DNA of 64,000 nt from Panulirus ornatus (GCF_036320965.1 NC_092225.1:78981113-79045112); one strand, 5' to 3'. Shown: positions 35,660-48,721, numbered from the stretch's first letter. The notes: generated by a model not told the origin, from the sequence alone. Numbers and translations: made by a program.

Positions 35660-35660
<1 letters not shown>
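33300..35660 (-). pseudogene. Decayed CR1/Jockey-superfamily LINE
   Basis: Minus-strand reverse transcriptase with many frameshifts, read in order from 35660 down: EDDINIKIGQLRGTS, then IPAIFLKRANVTVAKQMIR, then TKISYIKEGHHAFVPGKKYV and NTHFLDYAKTFNY (RT palm, ORF 35162-35377). The catalytic FADDN is near 34960, followed by DVNL/NDLYTIY. KVLRTFKTK is near 33830, LILSQIEYC just below it, then SLRLYSVERRWQRYITL and finally GRPCAFRAYEDNLAFANRL near 33400. This order (GQHxFVPGxST, flDyaKAFD, ADD, LRTF, LEYC, LYSLxRRRERY) is that of CR1/Jockey-type LINEs and is unlike the RTE copies. It appears once in the window. Confidence 0.75.

Positions 35661-35661
<1 letters not shown>

Positions 35662-35734
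<73 letters not shown>
35662..35734. repeat. (GA)n microsatellite
   Basis: Uninterrupted GA run at the upstream edge of the decayed CR1/Jockey-like LINE. Confidence 0.98.
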
Positions 35735-35738
<4 letters not shown>

Positions 35739-35739
35739 T

Positions 35740-36310
35740 CATAACGTTATTCCACCAACCTTTACTGTACCTACATAACGCGTGCAGCGAACACTTCCTG
35801 TTACAAGCCCCTTATGTCAATAAGTCCGCGTCCAGCCGTCCAAAAAGTCATCTTTGTAAAAGCATGCACTTAACCAGGTTCTGCCGAGATGCGAACGAGG
35901 GACTAAAGAGGTACCACCAATGTGGTGGTGAGGGACCAGGGGCAACAACAGTGTGGTAGTGGTGGTGATGAGAGACCAGAGGTGAACGGGGAGGGTCAAT
36001 GGTATTTGGGTCACACATACACTCACACACGCCTTCCCGGTGGTCGACGATCAATGGTACCCGCGTGACTGGCCTCCCAGGACAAGCTAACAGTCACGGC
36101 TGGATGATTACAGTGGCGGACTCACCATAACAATCATACACAACCCAACTGGGGCGGTGCGCGAGGCCTCCAACCCCCACTATACTACGCCAAACACGTA
36201 ATCAATCGTGCGTAAGTTTCCCATTGTGCATACGAAGCAAAAGCCCGCCACCCGCAGCAATTTGCAATGGGTAACCTGCACAACGCATACTCAATACACA
36301 CACACATCAA
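35740..36310. other. Single-copy sequence
   Basis: No recognised gene or element. Confidence 0.4.

Positions 36311-36315
<5 letters not shown>

Positions 36316-36380
<65 letters not shown>
36316..36380. repeat. (TA)n microsatellite
   Basis: Pure TA tract; no adjacent element end recognised. Confidence 0.98.
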
Positions 36381-36384
<4 letters not shown>

Positions 36385-36714
36385 ACTCGACATGACCTAT
36401 TATAACCCCTTGCATGTTGTAAAGAATTCAGGCAAATCAATTATGTCATTTAGACAAATAGTTCTGAAGCAATAAATGAGGTAATTACGCGAGACGTCGT
36501 TCTTTACAAAGTATGCCTCAGCACACGACTATGAGGAGCCGAGTGTCATTAGTGTTTTGAGAACAATGCCGGGAAGGACGTCATTATATTTCAGCCAGCC
36601 TTCGCTGCTCGTAACCCTATGAATTCGTTTCAGCTTGGAAATTACAATTTTTCAGGGTCTTACGCCATCCTACCTCAGGTCCAAATTATGGAAAGTATCA
36701 AATGTTAGGGTACA

Positions 36715-36843
<129 letters not shown>

Positions 36844-36856
36844 TATTTATTTATTT

Positions 36857-38337
36857 TGCTTTGTCGCTGTCTCCCGCGTTTGCGAGGTAGCGCAAGGAAA
36901 CAGACGAAAGAAATGGCCCAACCCACCCCCATACACAAATGTATACACACACACGTCCACACGTCAACCCCGGTATGCCACATCGATCCAATTCACTCTA
37001 TTCCTTGCCCTCCTTTCACCCTCCTGCATGTTCAGGCCCCGATCACACAAAATCTTTTTCACTCCATCTTTCCACCTCCAATTTGGTCTCCCTCTTCTCC
37101 TCGTTCCCTCCACCTCCGACACATATATCCTCTTGGTCAATCTTTCCTCACTCATTCTCTCCATGTGCCCAACCATTTCAAAACACCCTCTTCTACTCTC
37201 TCAACCACACTCTTTTTATTTCCACACATCTCTCTCACCCTTACATTACTTACTCGATCAAACCACCTTACACCACACATTGTCCTCAAACATCTCATTT
37301 CCAGCACATCCACCCTCCTGCGCACAACTCTATCCATAGCCCACGCCTCGCAACCAAACAACATTGTTGGAACCACTATTCCTTCAAACATACCCATTTT
37401 TGCTTTCCGAGATAATGTTCTCGACTTCCAAACATTCTTCAAGGCTCCCAGGATTTTCGCCCCCTCCCCCACCCTATGATTCACTTCCGCTTCCATGGTT
37501 CCATCCACTGCCAGATCGACTCCCAGATATCTAAAACACTTTACTTCCTCCAGTTTTTCTCCATTCAAACTTACCTCCCAATTGAATTGACCCTCAACCC
37601 TACTGTACCTAATAACCTTGCTCTTATTCACATTTACTCTTAACTTTCTTCTTTCACACACTTTACCAAACTCAGTCACCAGCTTCTGCAGTTTCTCACA
37701 TGAATCAGCCACCAGCGCTGTATCATCAGCGAACAACAACTGACTCACTTCCCAAGCTCTCTCACCCACAACAGACTTCATACTTGCCCCTCTTTCCAAA
37801 ATTCTTGCATTCACCTCCCTAACAACCCCATCCATAAACAAATTAAACAACCATGGAGACATCACACACCCCTGTCGCAAACCTACATTCACTGAGAACC
37901 AATCACTTTCCTCTCTTCCTACACGTACACATGCCTTACATCCTCGATAAAAACTTTTCACTGCTTCTAACAACTTGCCTCCCACACCATATATTCTTAA
38001 TACCTTCCACAGAGCATCTCTATCAACTCTATCATATGCCTTCTCCAGATCCATAAATGCTACATACAAATCCATTTGCTTTTCTAAGTATTTCTCACAT
38101 ACATTCTTCAAAGCAAACACCTGCTCCACACATCCTCTACCACTTCTGAAACCACACTGCTCTTCCCCAATCTGATGCTCTGTACATGCCTTCACCCTCT
38201 CAATCAATACCCTCCCATATAATTTACCAGGAATACTCAACAAACTTATACCTCTGTAATTTGAGCACTAACTCTTATCCGCTTTGCCTTTGTACAATGG
38301 CACTATGCACGCATTCCGCCAATCCTCAGGCACCTCA

Positions 38338-38340
<3 letters not shown>
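36857..38340 (-). pseudogene. RTE-clade LINE copy 11: reverse transcriptase
   Basis: Minus strand. The 3' tail is at 36857-36960 with about 110 bp of 3' UTR deleted. The C-terminal part is 36964-37176 (MSEERLTKRIYV to RVNWIDVAYRG*), separated by a 1-base deletion near 37170 from the main block 37152-38243. That block carries FRSGRGCVEQ, FMDLEKAYDRVD, GLRQGCVMSPW, LLFADDTALVADS and YLGVDLAVDG. Upstream, YKGKADKS is followed by a stop (GCACTAACTC). The 5' edge at 38340 lies in GEVPEDWRNACI and abuts (TA)n. The RT core is intact. Confidence 0.93.

Positions 38341-38395
<55 letters not shown>
38340..38395. repeat. (TA)n microsatellite
   Basis: TA tract touching the 5' truncation point of RTE copy 11. 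Confidence 0.98.
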
Positions 38396-38396
<1 letters not shown>

Positions 38397-38548
38397 CCAT
38401 TCAGTTTTCGTAATGACTCCCTCACACCTGTCTGTCACTTTAATGAATCTACCATTACTAAAGCTGATTCAAAGCGACCCACTTGTCATCATGTTCTCAG
38501 TTACCCTTTCCGACTCATCGCCATCTATCAGTATTCCCAGAGAACAAG

Positions 38549-38552
<4 letters not shown>

Positions 38553-38622
<70 letters not shown>
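38553..38622. repeat. (TA)n microsatellite
   Basis: Isolated TA tract. Confidence 0.98.
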
Positions 38623-38626
<4 letters not shown>

Positions 38627-38639
38627 GCCTTAACATATT

Positions 38640-41630
38640 TGAATACAGCCGGCAGCTGTGACAGTTTGTGCACTGGGCATCTATCTTTACTAAAAAGAAA
38701 TTTCTGCTCAACCTTTGGAGCACACTTAAAGCTAAAGGTTCTGTATACATTGGACGATTATGCTGTTGTTTATATCATACAACCACACATTTTCCTCGGG
38801 TACAAGCTTACCCTGACACCTGCAGGCGATATGGCAAGTTAGTTGGATCCTAAACTGGTCCCCCGTCGCTAACTAGTCACGAGCAGCAACATGCAAAGAG
38901 GAACAAGGCGCCACACGATTCCCCAGGGTCCTAGCCACTCACTGCTACCCTTCCGTAAATACACTCCTACTACATTTAACGCCATCCGATACAGTTTGCG
39001 TAGTATTTATAGCTACAAATTATCAAGGATAGTAATACAAATTACTAATAAAACAAGACAGAGCAACGTCACTCATTGCATTAATGAAGCATTGTGTTCT
39101 AAATTCACTATAACTGCTTTCATATAAATTATGAGAAAGGGGTGAAAGTAAAAAAAAAAAAATCAAAATAAAAAAGCAGAAAGGTACAGTTTACTTCCAG
39201 AAAATTATGGGACGTTCTTAAGGTTATGTTGTAGTTTGGACATTAATAATGGTTCGACAGGAAAAGAGTAAGACGTTTTATTACACGCCATGAAGTGCAA
39301 ATTGCTTCAGAGTCAACCAGTTGCTGAATGTGGCGAAAACAACATTCTTCAGAGCATATGCCTACCGTGTGCTGTGTACTTAACCGTGACACACTTGAAC
39401 AAGTTGCGAAAAACCGAGCCAATCCCGTTCCTGGAGGGTCTGATAACTTTGTCTAAGCCAATGTAGTCGTTAAATTTCTTATAAGCAAATATTTAGTGAA
39501 GTATATCTGAATGATTTATATATGATCGCAAATACTGACAAGTGATGCTCAAGTGTGTAGGTAAGACTGGCTACGCCAACAGCCATGCCTGACCAGGGTT
39601 ACACAACTACACCCTCCCATTCAACACTCCTACTTCACACCGTCACTGACCTCGACTCCCTCCAGTGACACATAGCCTAACATTACCATTTTTGAGCTTC
39701 TTTACTGTGACCCCTCGGTGTTCTAGCGCCGACTATAAGCGTGATGTCAGGGACGGTAATACTCAGGTCAGGCCAAGCTGGACCGTGATTTGATTTACGC
39801 CGGTATCCCCAGCATATTCATCGTGTGTACACCCCGACGCTCATCCTGTGAGCAGCGGAGATAAAGGATTACATAGGTCATAAAGAGTCTTTGTCAGACC
39901 GCAATGGTCTTGTATAACTGACGGTGATGTCCCCCTTAATCTAGACACTGGCTGTAATGTAAACGGGACTGGCGTTCACAGCCAGCGCCCGAAGTGGCAC
40001 AGTTGGTGACGACCCAAGAATTCAAGAATGAATAATGTGTACGAGTGTTCACTATCCATGAGCGCGGGGGGCCTCCCACCAACTCCAAGGCTACGCTACA
40101 CTCACTCTTGCTGTCTCCCTCCACACTCTTTGCATAACCCATACGACACAGAAATGTGTCCTCAGCTTTCTGACACATGCATACAGCCCTCTTGTTACCC
40201 ACTGTATCAACCAAATACAGCGTTTTGTGTTATCTTTATTGATCTTTGGAAAATCAATTACTCAAAAACAAGTGAATGCAATGAGACACTTGTAGGGGAG
40301 TGTCAAAAGTAAGCCTTATTGAAATCATACCTAGGAAACTAAGGTAGCATTGATTATATTGCTAAAATGTGATAGTTAATATGTGTACTACAACAGAGGC
40401 CTACTGTGGTGAAACCTCACAATGTAATCTAACTGGGAGGAAGGTGGAGATGCCATACAAAATCACTATACAGCAGAGGTCTGACTGACTGGATCACGGA
40501 TTTAACTCGCCGCTACATAAAGCTAACTGTTCCATCCAACCTTGATATAAGACATTTCTTTAATATATCGCCTTCTGATTCCTTAGTTTATGTATTTGGT
40601 ACACTAAACATTATTCATCTCTTCTTATGCCTCTCTTCCTCTAAGGTATATCTTCTCATCTACTTAAAGTTTCCTTCTATAGTGGCTCGGTGAGAGCCAG
40701 CCAGTTGTTTAATACAGGTACACTGTAGAAAAACATTATCCCTTTACTCAACCAGTAAAACCAAAAAGTGAGCAGACAACCACCCACAGAGCAATCTTCA
40801 CTATGAACCCACAAGCAAAGAACGCGTTCGCTGGCAGTCCAACCCACATCGATCGTGTAGCCTCTGATTTCTAGTTGCACCTTATCTTTTTTTTTCTTTA
40901 TTCTAAGAGCCTTTTGTATAAACCTAAATTCCGGTTATGCACGCATGCAGGGGGAACAGGGTGTTGTTAGATATCTTATAACAATGTGACAAGGGAGTTA
41001 CAGAGCCGGGAGGGAATCTCATGCCTCACTATACAGTTTCACGTTTATTATTGCCCACTCCATTTCAAAGGATGTGTTGTCTTCATAAATCTAGTGAAAT
41101 ATGATTACTCATGAAATACATCCAATCTTAAGCAAGAACACAGATTTACGATTATCTTTAAGTCTTTTCATGTTAGTGAAACACGTGCAAAATCGAATAC
41201 CTATTTTTCATGAAAGTTTACACCAGAAAAACGGGTAAAAGCAATTTTCAATCAAAGATATTAAAATATCAAGTAATATACACTTATAATGAAACTATAT
41301 GCATATCTTACTCTTGACCACATTTTCCAGTACTTTCTCCAAACGTACGTTAAGTGAAACATAACTTATGAACAATATCCTTTTAAGTTATCAGGCCACA
41401 CTAAAACATGGCAAGAGCTTAAACTCTTCAGCTTTCTCTTCAATTTGTAACTCCACAACCTTCAACTCTGACAACTATGAGGCTGAAGATGAGAGAAGCA
41501 TCTTCAAAGGAAATGCGGTTAAGAGGAATTAAGACACAAAGTAGGAAGATTCGAAGGTCTAGAGGCACTGTCCATGAGTTTTGTCCAAGTCCAAGCGAGG
41601 GAAAAGTTTGTGCTGTTAGAAACCACTTTA
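38640..41630. other. Single-copy region without recognisable genes
   Basis: ORFs of 60-119 codons without domain signatures; a short A-run near 39151. No element ends seen. Confidence 0.4.
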
Positions 41631-41634
41631 TGAA

Positions 41635-41637
<3 letters not shown>

Positions 41638-41695
<58 letters not shown>
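41638..41695. repeat. (TA)n microsatellite
   Basis: TA tract followed by a minus-strand family-B fragment. Confidence 0.98.
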
Positions 41696-41698
<3 letters not shown>

Positions 41699-41815
41699 AA
41701 GGATCACAATTTTGCGCGTGATCAAGATATTCCTACGAGTCCACGTGTTTCATTTTCTCCGTGGACATAAATTTTCATTTTCCCCGTAGACATAAATTTT
41801 CCTCGATAATGACGG
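41696..41815 (-). repeat. Family B fragment without hammerhead core
   Basis: Plus-strand text TTGGAAAGGATCACAATTTT, GCGCGTGATCAAGATATTCC, then GTGTTTCATTTTCTCCGTGG with the CCGTGGACATAAATTTTC segment duplicated. It equals the downstream end of family B in reverse orientation. Confidence 0.75.
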
Positions 41816-41819
41816 CAGA

Positions 41820-44800
41820 ACTGCCTCGCGTCTTAAGTGTAAAATAAGGCACTAGTCCCCGCAGTTTGCAGCTACAGATACGATCCCACTCTCGTTGCCA
41901 CTTGGTATACTTTTATCAAATTTAGTGTTGTCTCGTAAAACGTGGTTGGGGCTTAAACGTTTAAGTTTAGACTAGATACATTCAGTTCATGGAAGAATAT
42001 CCCGGCCACGTTATCCGTTATTTTCACAATCTGGTGCCTAGTCAAACGCACGGAGCGATACACAGTCACAACCTACTTTTACCCACCATGAGCCAAGCGG
42101 AAAAACTGTGCAACTCTACAAATGTTTCACTACTGATCTACGTCATGATATCTGGTTTACTAAAGCACCCAAGTAACCCTTCAGAGACTCTGTAACCGAC
42201 CAGTGTTTTGCATAAAGTTAGCGTGCACTGTAACTAGGCACGTAAGACCAAGGTTCTGTTTACTGTCTCTGTCTGTCATTTTTCTGGTTTTAGCTCCCTA
42301 AATTCCGTTCCCCCTGACACGTCCAAGTGGTGGTGTCAGCAGAAGGGCAGGGATGAAAAGGAATGTGGACGCGTGTAAGAATGTCGACTGTTAAGGGGCT
42401 ACGGCCCAGCAGAGGAAATGCGGACGGCAGAAATGCGGAAGAGCAGGCGAGAGGGTAAAATGAAAGCGAACTGTAGCAATAAGGATCGGCAGAAGGAATG
42501 AAGACGAGCTGGTAGAATGTACTAGACAAAAGGGTGCAGACAGTCGGAGTTTAGATTCAACGCACAAGCGCGGCCGCACACAAATGACAATATTATTATG
42601 GCATTTTTAACAAAACTTTCAAACATACAGTAAGAAAATATAAGTAAAAAAATGGATTCCTTTCTATATGGATTTCAAGCACACACTGAAAAATTCCATG
42701 TAAGGCTATATCCCTTCGAACTCCTGGCGCTCCTTCACTGGGCCAGGAAAGGGCATAAATATACCGCATAAAATATTCCTATTTCTGGGTTAAAACGTAT
42801 TGACACGAGCACTCTCAACATACCATAAAACAAATGTGGGTCATGATAGTTGTGTATGTGACCAGAGTGATGGATCGAGGTCATCCCTTTATTGACTGGA
42901 GGACACATTAACTCAACCACTGTATTCATACCTAGCGTGCTGCTCGGTCCATATAAAAAGGTTTCATACATATATGTTGCATGGGCAACACAAACCCCTT
43001 TAGGGCCCAACAAGGCCATCCCGGACGCTCGATTGGCCAGACTCCTGATTCATGTTCGTATGTCATATAATTTTATTCAGACCTTAAAAAAAATAAAAAA
43101 AAAACAAGACTACCTGGGTACGAACAATAGTACATTCTCTGCTTGGGCCAACGCCGATGTATGTCCTTAGTGGCTGTCATTTCCTGAGCTTCCAAACTGT
43201 GCGTCTAATGTTACAACCCTCCCCGTCATAGTTGAAATAATGAACTTGACGAAAGCTAATCACACATTCTTTTATAAAGTCCTGCCCAATACACTCCAAT
43301 AATTGTATCCTCCGCTATGTTGCGTGGACTCAGAATGGTTTTTATGCCGTGGTGTTTAAACTTCCACTGAACATCAGATCATGTTTTTCTATTTGGTTAC
43401 ACTGGACAGGATGACTATTTACAATTACTCGAAGCTCCATGTTATGTCCATCTTGAGACTTCCATTATTCTAGCTTCAGATGTACATACTAACAACCCAG
43501 CAGGTCAAGTTTGGCAATGTGAAGAGGGACGACCAAAACAAAAACACACGGCAGGGTTTCAAAAGGACGTATCAGACAAATAAGAGTTGAGAATTTGGAT
43601 AAAGAATGAGCAGAACTTAAAGTACGGATTGAGAGATATGTAACTGTCATGAATTTCCACGACGATGACTAGGATATGTGTCAATTTTGTTATAGCGTCG
43701 TGTGAAGGATGTATGTGCGTGAATACGTTTCCATATGTCCATACAGATGCACCCGTTCAGATGTAGGATTCATCACAAACACGTTTTTATGCCTACTGAG
43801 GTACATATGTAAGTGTATTAATCATAACATTCATCAAATGATTCACTCTTACTGTGGAAGACTGCAGTATGCCAGTTCACTTAATAGTTAAGGACTACCT
43901 AAAAACCAGACCAACTGACCACGTTTTCTGAAATTCAACCAAAACAAAAAACGAGCTTTAGGTGAGGGGGAATTAGCGGTATTGTAGAGATTATTTGTTA
44001 CACGACCATACAAACTGGTAAAGTATTTTCTACGTTAAGATGATGTCGCAGCATGGTGTAACAAGTTTTAGCAGATATCTATTAAGGAAAAAATACAAAT
44101 GTAATAACACCTTAACGAGTTCTGTATAAAATTAGCTACATTTCAAACGAGAAATTCCACATTAGCAAAAACAAAACTAACAATATTCTGCGCTCTCTAG
44201 AAATATCATATCTGTCGTTTAGTATGGATCCAGCTTAGGACCATTGTCTGTAGATACCCATTAAATCTAATAGCACACAAAACTGGTTAAGACCATATCC
44301 ACCTCAGTACCTACTTTCTCATAAGAGTAACGTGCACAGCCTTCCCAATGAAACCTCTCATTACACAAAAGGCAAGAAACTTGCTGGAAAACTTAAAAAG
44401 AAATACTTATATAGTAGAAAAGTACCAGGGCCGTAACAAGCTTTAGAAAAGCAATGCCCTCACCCATGAAGCCAACGTGTGCACGCCAAACCGTTGGTCT
44501 TAACTTTAAAGCAACATTTAATGTAATACTTACCAACTGTATATGACTGCTATAACCATCACCTCCAGATAATGCACTACTGCTCAATCATTATGTATAT
44601 ATTATAACAAAACTGATTTGTATTTGACCGACAAACTCGCAGTTCAACAAGGGCGGGTCGAGGAAGGGAGGTACTCTGACTGTCTGGCACAAGGCAATAA
44701 TATAAGAGGTTGTTACGGTCCTGAAGAATTGTGGATGAATGGAATAATCTGAGTTATGAAACGTGAATGCAAAGATGTCATAGAAGTTTAAAAGTCTGGA

Positions 44801-45740
44801 CGATAAAGTTCAAGAGATAAGAGCCCCACGATTACAGAACTCCCTGCCCGTACGGTACAAATAAGTAATCATTTCTTCCTCCTTAATTCAATCAGTGATT
44901 ATCACTCAGGAGCCACTTCACTGTCATGCCTAGCAACTCCACACCTAACCATCCCCTGCATCTCTGCCATCTTCGCCTTCTCATATCCATAATGATACAA
45001 TAGCTTTCCTCTCCTTTACACTAAGTAATATATGATTATTTAGAAAGATTTGCTCTGTAATATTTCAATATGGCCTGTGAACATACATGACAACTAACAC
45101 CTGAAACTCGCTCCTCTCCACATGTAACGTCTGACCAGCACAAGGAATTCCCCCTTCTAACAATTTGTCCCCTCGCCACATTCCTTGCATATTAACCACG
45201 TGAAAGTTGTAAGGCAAGAACAAAATGCACATGCAGCACCTACAGCCTCCCCCTCACTCCTATGTTCCTGCTACAATCACTTCTCTTCATCAGGTCTTCA
45301 AGGAAAGGAGTTACATGATTGATCCTTTTTGGCGCAGACTGCACATTACTGGCCAAACTCATCCCCGAGCATGACGCAACCCTCTGCCGGTTGCATTCAT
45401 CCTGCCAACCTATCACCTAAAGAGGAAAGCCAGAGGTGAGCTGGCGCAATCCTATTACCGGACGTAATTCAGAAAAAGTGACTTACGTTTACTTGCACAT
45501 GACCTATACTTCCCACACGCTAGAAATTTCGCCTTCCGTGTCAGAAGTCTTACAAGTCTTACACCCAAAACAGGACAGTCTTCACGTGACGGTCTTCAGC
45601 ATTTGTCCACTCAACAAAAGATACACGGGTGTCTGATTCAGTGTAACACCCAACAGAAACTGCATTCGATGGGCCAGCGACTCAAAAGCGTTACTTAGGT
45701 TTGTGATGGCTGGTCTACACACTACGACTTACTGTCACAT
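41820..45740. other. Single-copy region without recognisable genes
   Basis: Many short ORFs, none with a conserved domain; no element boundaries recognised. Confidence 0.4.
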
Positions 45741-45743
45741 GGG

Positions 45744-45747
<4 letters not shown>

Positions 45748-45815
<68 letters not shown>
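45748..45815. repeat. (TA)n microsatellite
   Basis: TA tract followed by a T-run, the A-tail side of a minus-strand family-C copy. Confidence 0.98.
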
Positions 45816-45823
<8 letters not shown>

Positions 45824-45987
45824 TTTTTCTTTCTTTCATACTATTCGCCATTTCCTGCGTTAGCAAGGTAGCGTTAAGAACAGAGGACTGGGCCTCTGAG
45901 GGAATATCCTCACCTGGCCTCGTTCTCTGTTCCTTCTTTTGGAAAATTAAAAAAAAACGAGAGGGGAGGATTTCCAGCCCCCCCGCT

Positions 45988-45990
<3 letters not shown>
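45816..45990 (-). mobile_element. Family C SINE-like element, 5' truncated
   Basis: Minus strand, from the tail block (plus text CGCCATTTCCTGCGTTAGCA) to the CCGCTCCC segment, where it stops at (TA)n. The first roughly 70 bp of the family are missing. Confidence 0.85.

Positions 45991-46059
<69 letters not shown>
45990..46059. repeat. (TA)n microsatellite
   Basis: TA tract between truncated family C and a minus-strand family-B copy. Confidence 0.98.
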
Positions 46060-46061
<2 letters not shown>

Positions 46062-46198
46062 CTACGAGTCCACGGGGAAAATAAAACACGATAAGTTCCA
46101 AGTGCACTTTCGTGTAATAATCACATCATCAGGGTAGACACAAGAAATATAAGTCAGCTTATTTACCACGAAGAGACGTAGCTAGGACGCCATTTGGT
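46060..46198 (-). repeat. Family B hammerhead-bearing repeat (left half of inverted pair)
   Basis: Plus text TTCCTACGAGTCCACGGGGA, AAACACGATAAGTTCC, hammerhead core in reverse, then ACGCCATTTGGTAAACATGT at 46189-46205, where the plus-strand copy begins. Confidence 0.85.
46096..46136 (-). ncRNA. Candidate hammerhead ribozyme, helix I weakened
   Basis: Minus strand: CTGATGA, extra T, GTG-ATTATTA-CAC, GAA, AGTGCACT, T. Core and helices II and III are intact. Helix I is damaged: TACC instead of TCCC and GGAA instead of GGGA leave about two pairs. Confidence 0.55.
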
Positions 46199-46320
46199 AA
46201 ACATGTGTCTCCCCTGATGATGTGATTATTACATGAAAGTGCACTTGGGAATCTATCGTGTTTCATTTTCCCCGTGGACTCATAGGATTATACTTGATCA
46301 CGCACAAAATTGTGATCCTT

Positions 46321-46324
<4 letters not shown>
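46199..46324 (+). repeat. Family B hammerhead-bearing repeat (right half of inverted pair)
   Basis: Begins GTGTCTCCC, so it lacks the AAATGGCGTCC leader. It contains the hammerhead, TTTCATTTTCCCCGTGGACT, and GATCACGCACAAAATTGTGA, then (TA)n. It is head-to-head with the preceding copy. Confidence 0.85.
46210..46250 (+). ncRNA. Candidate hammerhead ribozyme
   Basis: TCCC (46210-46213), CTGATGA (46214-46220), extra T, GTG-ATTATTA-CAT, GAA, AGTGCACT, T, GGGA (46247-46250). The last helix II pair is G-U instead of G-C; other core positions match the 18.5 kb copy. Confidence 0.65.

Positions 46325-46393
<69 letters not shown>
46325..46393. repeat. (TA)n microsatellite
   Basis: Tail-side TA tract of the plus-strand family-B copy. 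Confidence 0.98.
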
Positions 46394-46394
<1 letters not shown>

Positions 46395-46399
46395 CTTAC

Positions 46400-47545
46400 C
46401 TGTGGAAAACACTTTTTTCATACATTTCTTTCGTTGGGAATGTATCACTGTCCATAAGAGGTAATACAAACTTCTAAGTTATGGCCAAATTACAGTTCAA
46501 TGTCTTATTTTGAAATACGTTTCCGTGCATTAGAAAAAAAAAAGAAAGATTATATTAATCAAGAGCATTATGAGTTCAGGAAACAAAGGTGTTAGATGGT
46601 TAACCTCTGAAATCTGTTCTTAAACAGGCTTTGAATAACAAAACTATATAAACATATACATACTTTTCCCTGTATATGTGGCAAGGGTAGACTGATCTAC
46701 AGGCCTGGGAAATATGTTCATTGAAAAAGCGCCCAAAAAAGAAAGTTGCCAATTGACTGCTAATAATCATAACTGAAAAAAATTCACTTATGCCAGCCTT
46801 GAGTCGAGGCCGGTGAGGTTGTGGTCCTGGGGCCCCACGCTGAGTGCTGCCACCTACCGACATTAAAAAAGAAATGTTTGTTTTTTCTTGAATGTATGTA
46901 CAATGACTACGTGTTGTACTATGCAAACTGGAAAGAGAAAACATTAAATGAGCGTCTACTAGATCCAAAGTACGATTTCTGAATAGGCATCTTTAACAAT
47001 ATACTCAAATAATGCCATTTTACGGCAGTGGGAAAGAGCCGAGCAACTAAAAGGAACATCACGCAGTGTTTGGCTTCTTTTCTATCAAAACCAGGTTGAA
47101 GAGATCTTGTGAAGCAATGCAAAGATTGTGACGCAGCCCTTTCGGATGGAGAAGGACCTGTGGTTCAGTGGTTCTCAATCCATGAGAAACAAAAACGTCA
47201 AGTACCATTATAAATGTACTCAAGCTTTCCTGCGAAACTCATCAGTACTATCGAGTCACGGGGTTGCGGTTTTCTGATACGACGGTGTATCAAGTCGTCT
47301 CAAGAGATGGACGCGACACTGCTAGCATGACCTGACACTGTATACTGGTCACGCTCCGCGCCGGTACACTCGGCAGACGTGCAGAGCACTCTCGGGTGCC
47401 GGCTACGTGGAGGGCCTGTGAATGCCACCAAAGCCAACAAGATGACCAGCGTAACAAGAGAGTTCAGGCAATATATAACAAGCCTGCAACTAAGTCACCT
47501 GAGTTAGTTACTCCATTGTGACATCTGGGTTCCTTCGCTGGAAGG
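46400..47545. other. Single-copy sequence
   Basis: No recognised gene; the 122-codon minus-strand ORF at 46600-46968 has no domain signature. Confidence 0.4.
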
Positions 47546-47546
47546 T

Positions 47547-47548
<2 letters not shown>

Positions 47549-47622
<74 letters not shown>
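47549..47622. repeat. (TA)n microsatellite
   Basis: TA tract at the tail side of a minus-strand family-B copy. Confidence 0.98.
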
Positions 47623-47911
<289 letters not shown>

Positions 47912-47949
47912 GAACAAAAGGCCTGATTTGCTCACATACATTCTCTTGC

Positions 47950-48390
47950 CGTCATGTGTCATGCACCAAAACCACAGCCTTCCTCGGTTTCCCTTGGTTG
48001 CTTCATAAGACCGGGTTCAGTCCACTCACAGCATGTCACCCTTTGTGTACAACATTGTTCCAATTCGCTCCATCCCGCGCAAGCTTTTAACCCTCCTGCA
48101 TGTTCAGATCCTGAGCAATCAAAATCTTACCAGCTATATCCTTCCATTACTCCTTGTCACGTCCGCTACTGACACATATATCCTCTTTGTCAACATTTCC
48201 TCACTCATTCTCCCTATATTTCCAAATCACTTCACAGCAAACCCTCTATAGCTCTCTCAACCATACTCTTATCACCGCACCTCTCTCTGAATCTATCATC
48301 ATTAACTTAAACCTTCCTCATGCCAGACACTGTCTCTAAATATTTCAAGCTCTTCCGTACATCCCATCTTTGCCCGATGAATCACATACT
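47950..48390 (-). pseudogene. Ancient RTE 3'-end relic
   Basis: Plus text CACCAAAACCACAGCC, TCAGTCCACTCACAGCATGT, TTTAACCCTCCTGCATGTTC, GACACATATATCCTCTTTGT and TTTCCTCACTCATTCTCC matches the antisense of the RTE C-terminus and long 3' UTR, with many substitutions. It is older than the copies at 12-15 kb. Confidence 0.75.

Positions 48391-48398
<8 letters not shown>

Positions 48399-48460
<62 letters not shown>
48399..48460. repeat. (TA)n microsatellite
   Basis: TA tract after the old RTE relic. Confidence 0.98.
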
Positions 48461-48462
<2 letters not shown>

Positions 48463-48499
48463 GAACCTTCACTTCACCGTGAAGAGGTATATGCACAAT

Positions 48500-48716
48500 C
48501 ACCACTGGAAAGAGAAAATAAAAAGTGAGTACTTTCGTCACGTCAGGTCACATATTTAGTGTCCACCCTGCTCGACATGGGGATTAGTGAAGCCCCACTT
48601 CGCTGCTACCTGTGTGCTTTTAAGGAGTAACACGTGTATCTCCCCCCCACTCTGTCTGAGGATGTAATAATCGAAAGTACTCACCCTTATTTTCTTTTTT
48701 CCAGTGATAACAGTGC
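48500..48716. repeat. Inverted repeat with a third hammerhead-like sequence
   Basis: Arms of about 36 bp: left ACTGGAAAGAGAAAATAAAA then GTGAGTACTTTCG (48500-48538); right CGAAAGTACTCACCCTTATT then TTCTTTTTTCCAGTGAT (48672-48716), spaced by about 135 bp. The right side contains CTGAGGATGTAATAATCGAA then AGTACTC (48656-48682), which aligns loosely with the hammerhead core but has no clear helix II. Confidence 0.55.
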
Positions 48717-48719
48717 AAC

Positions 48720-48721
48720 TG

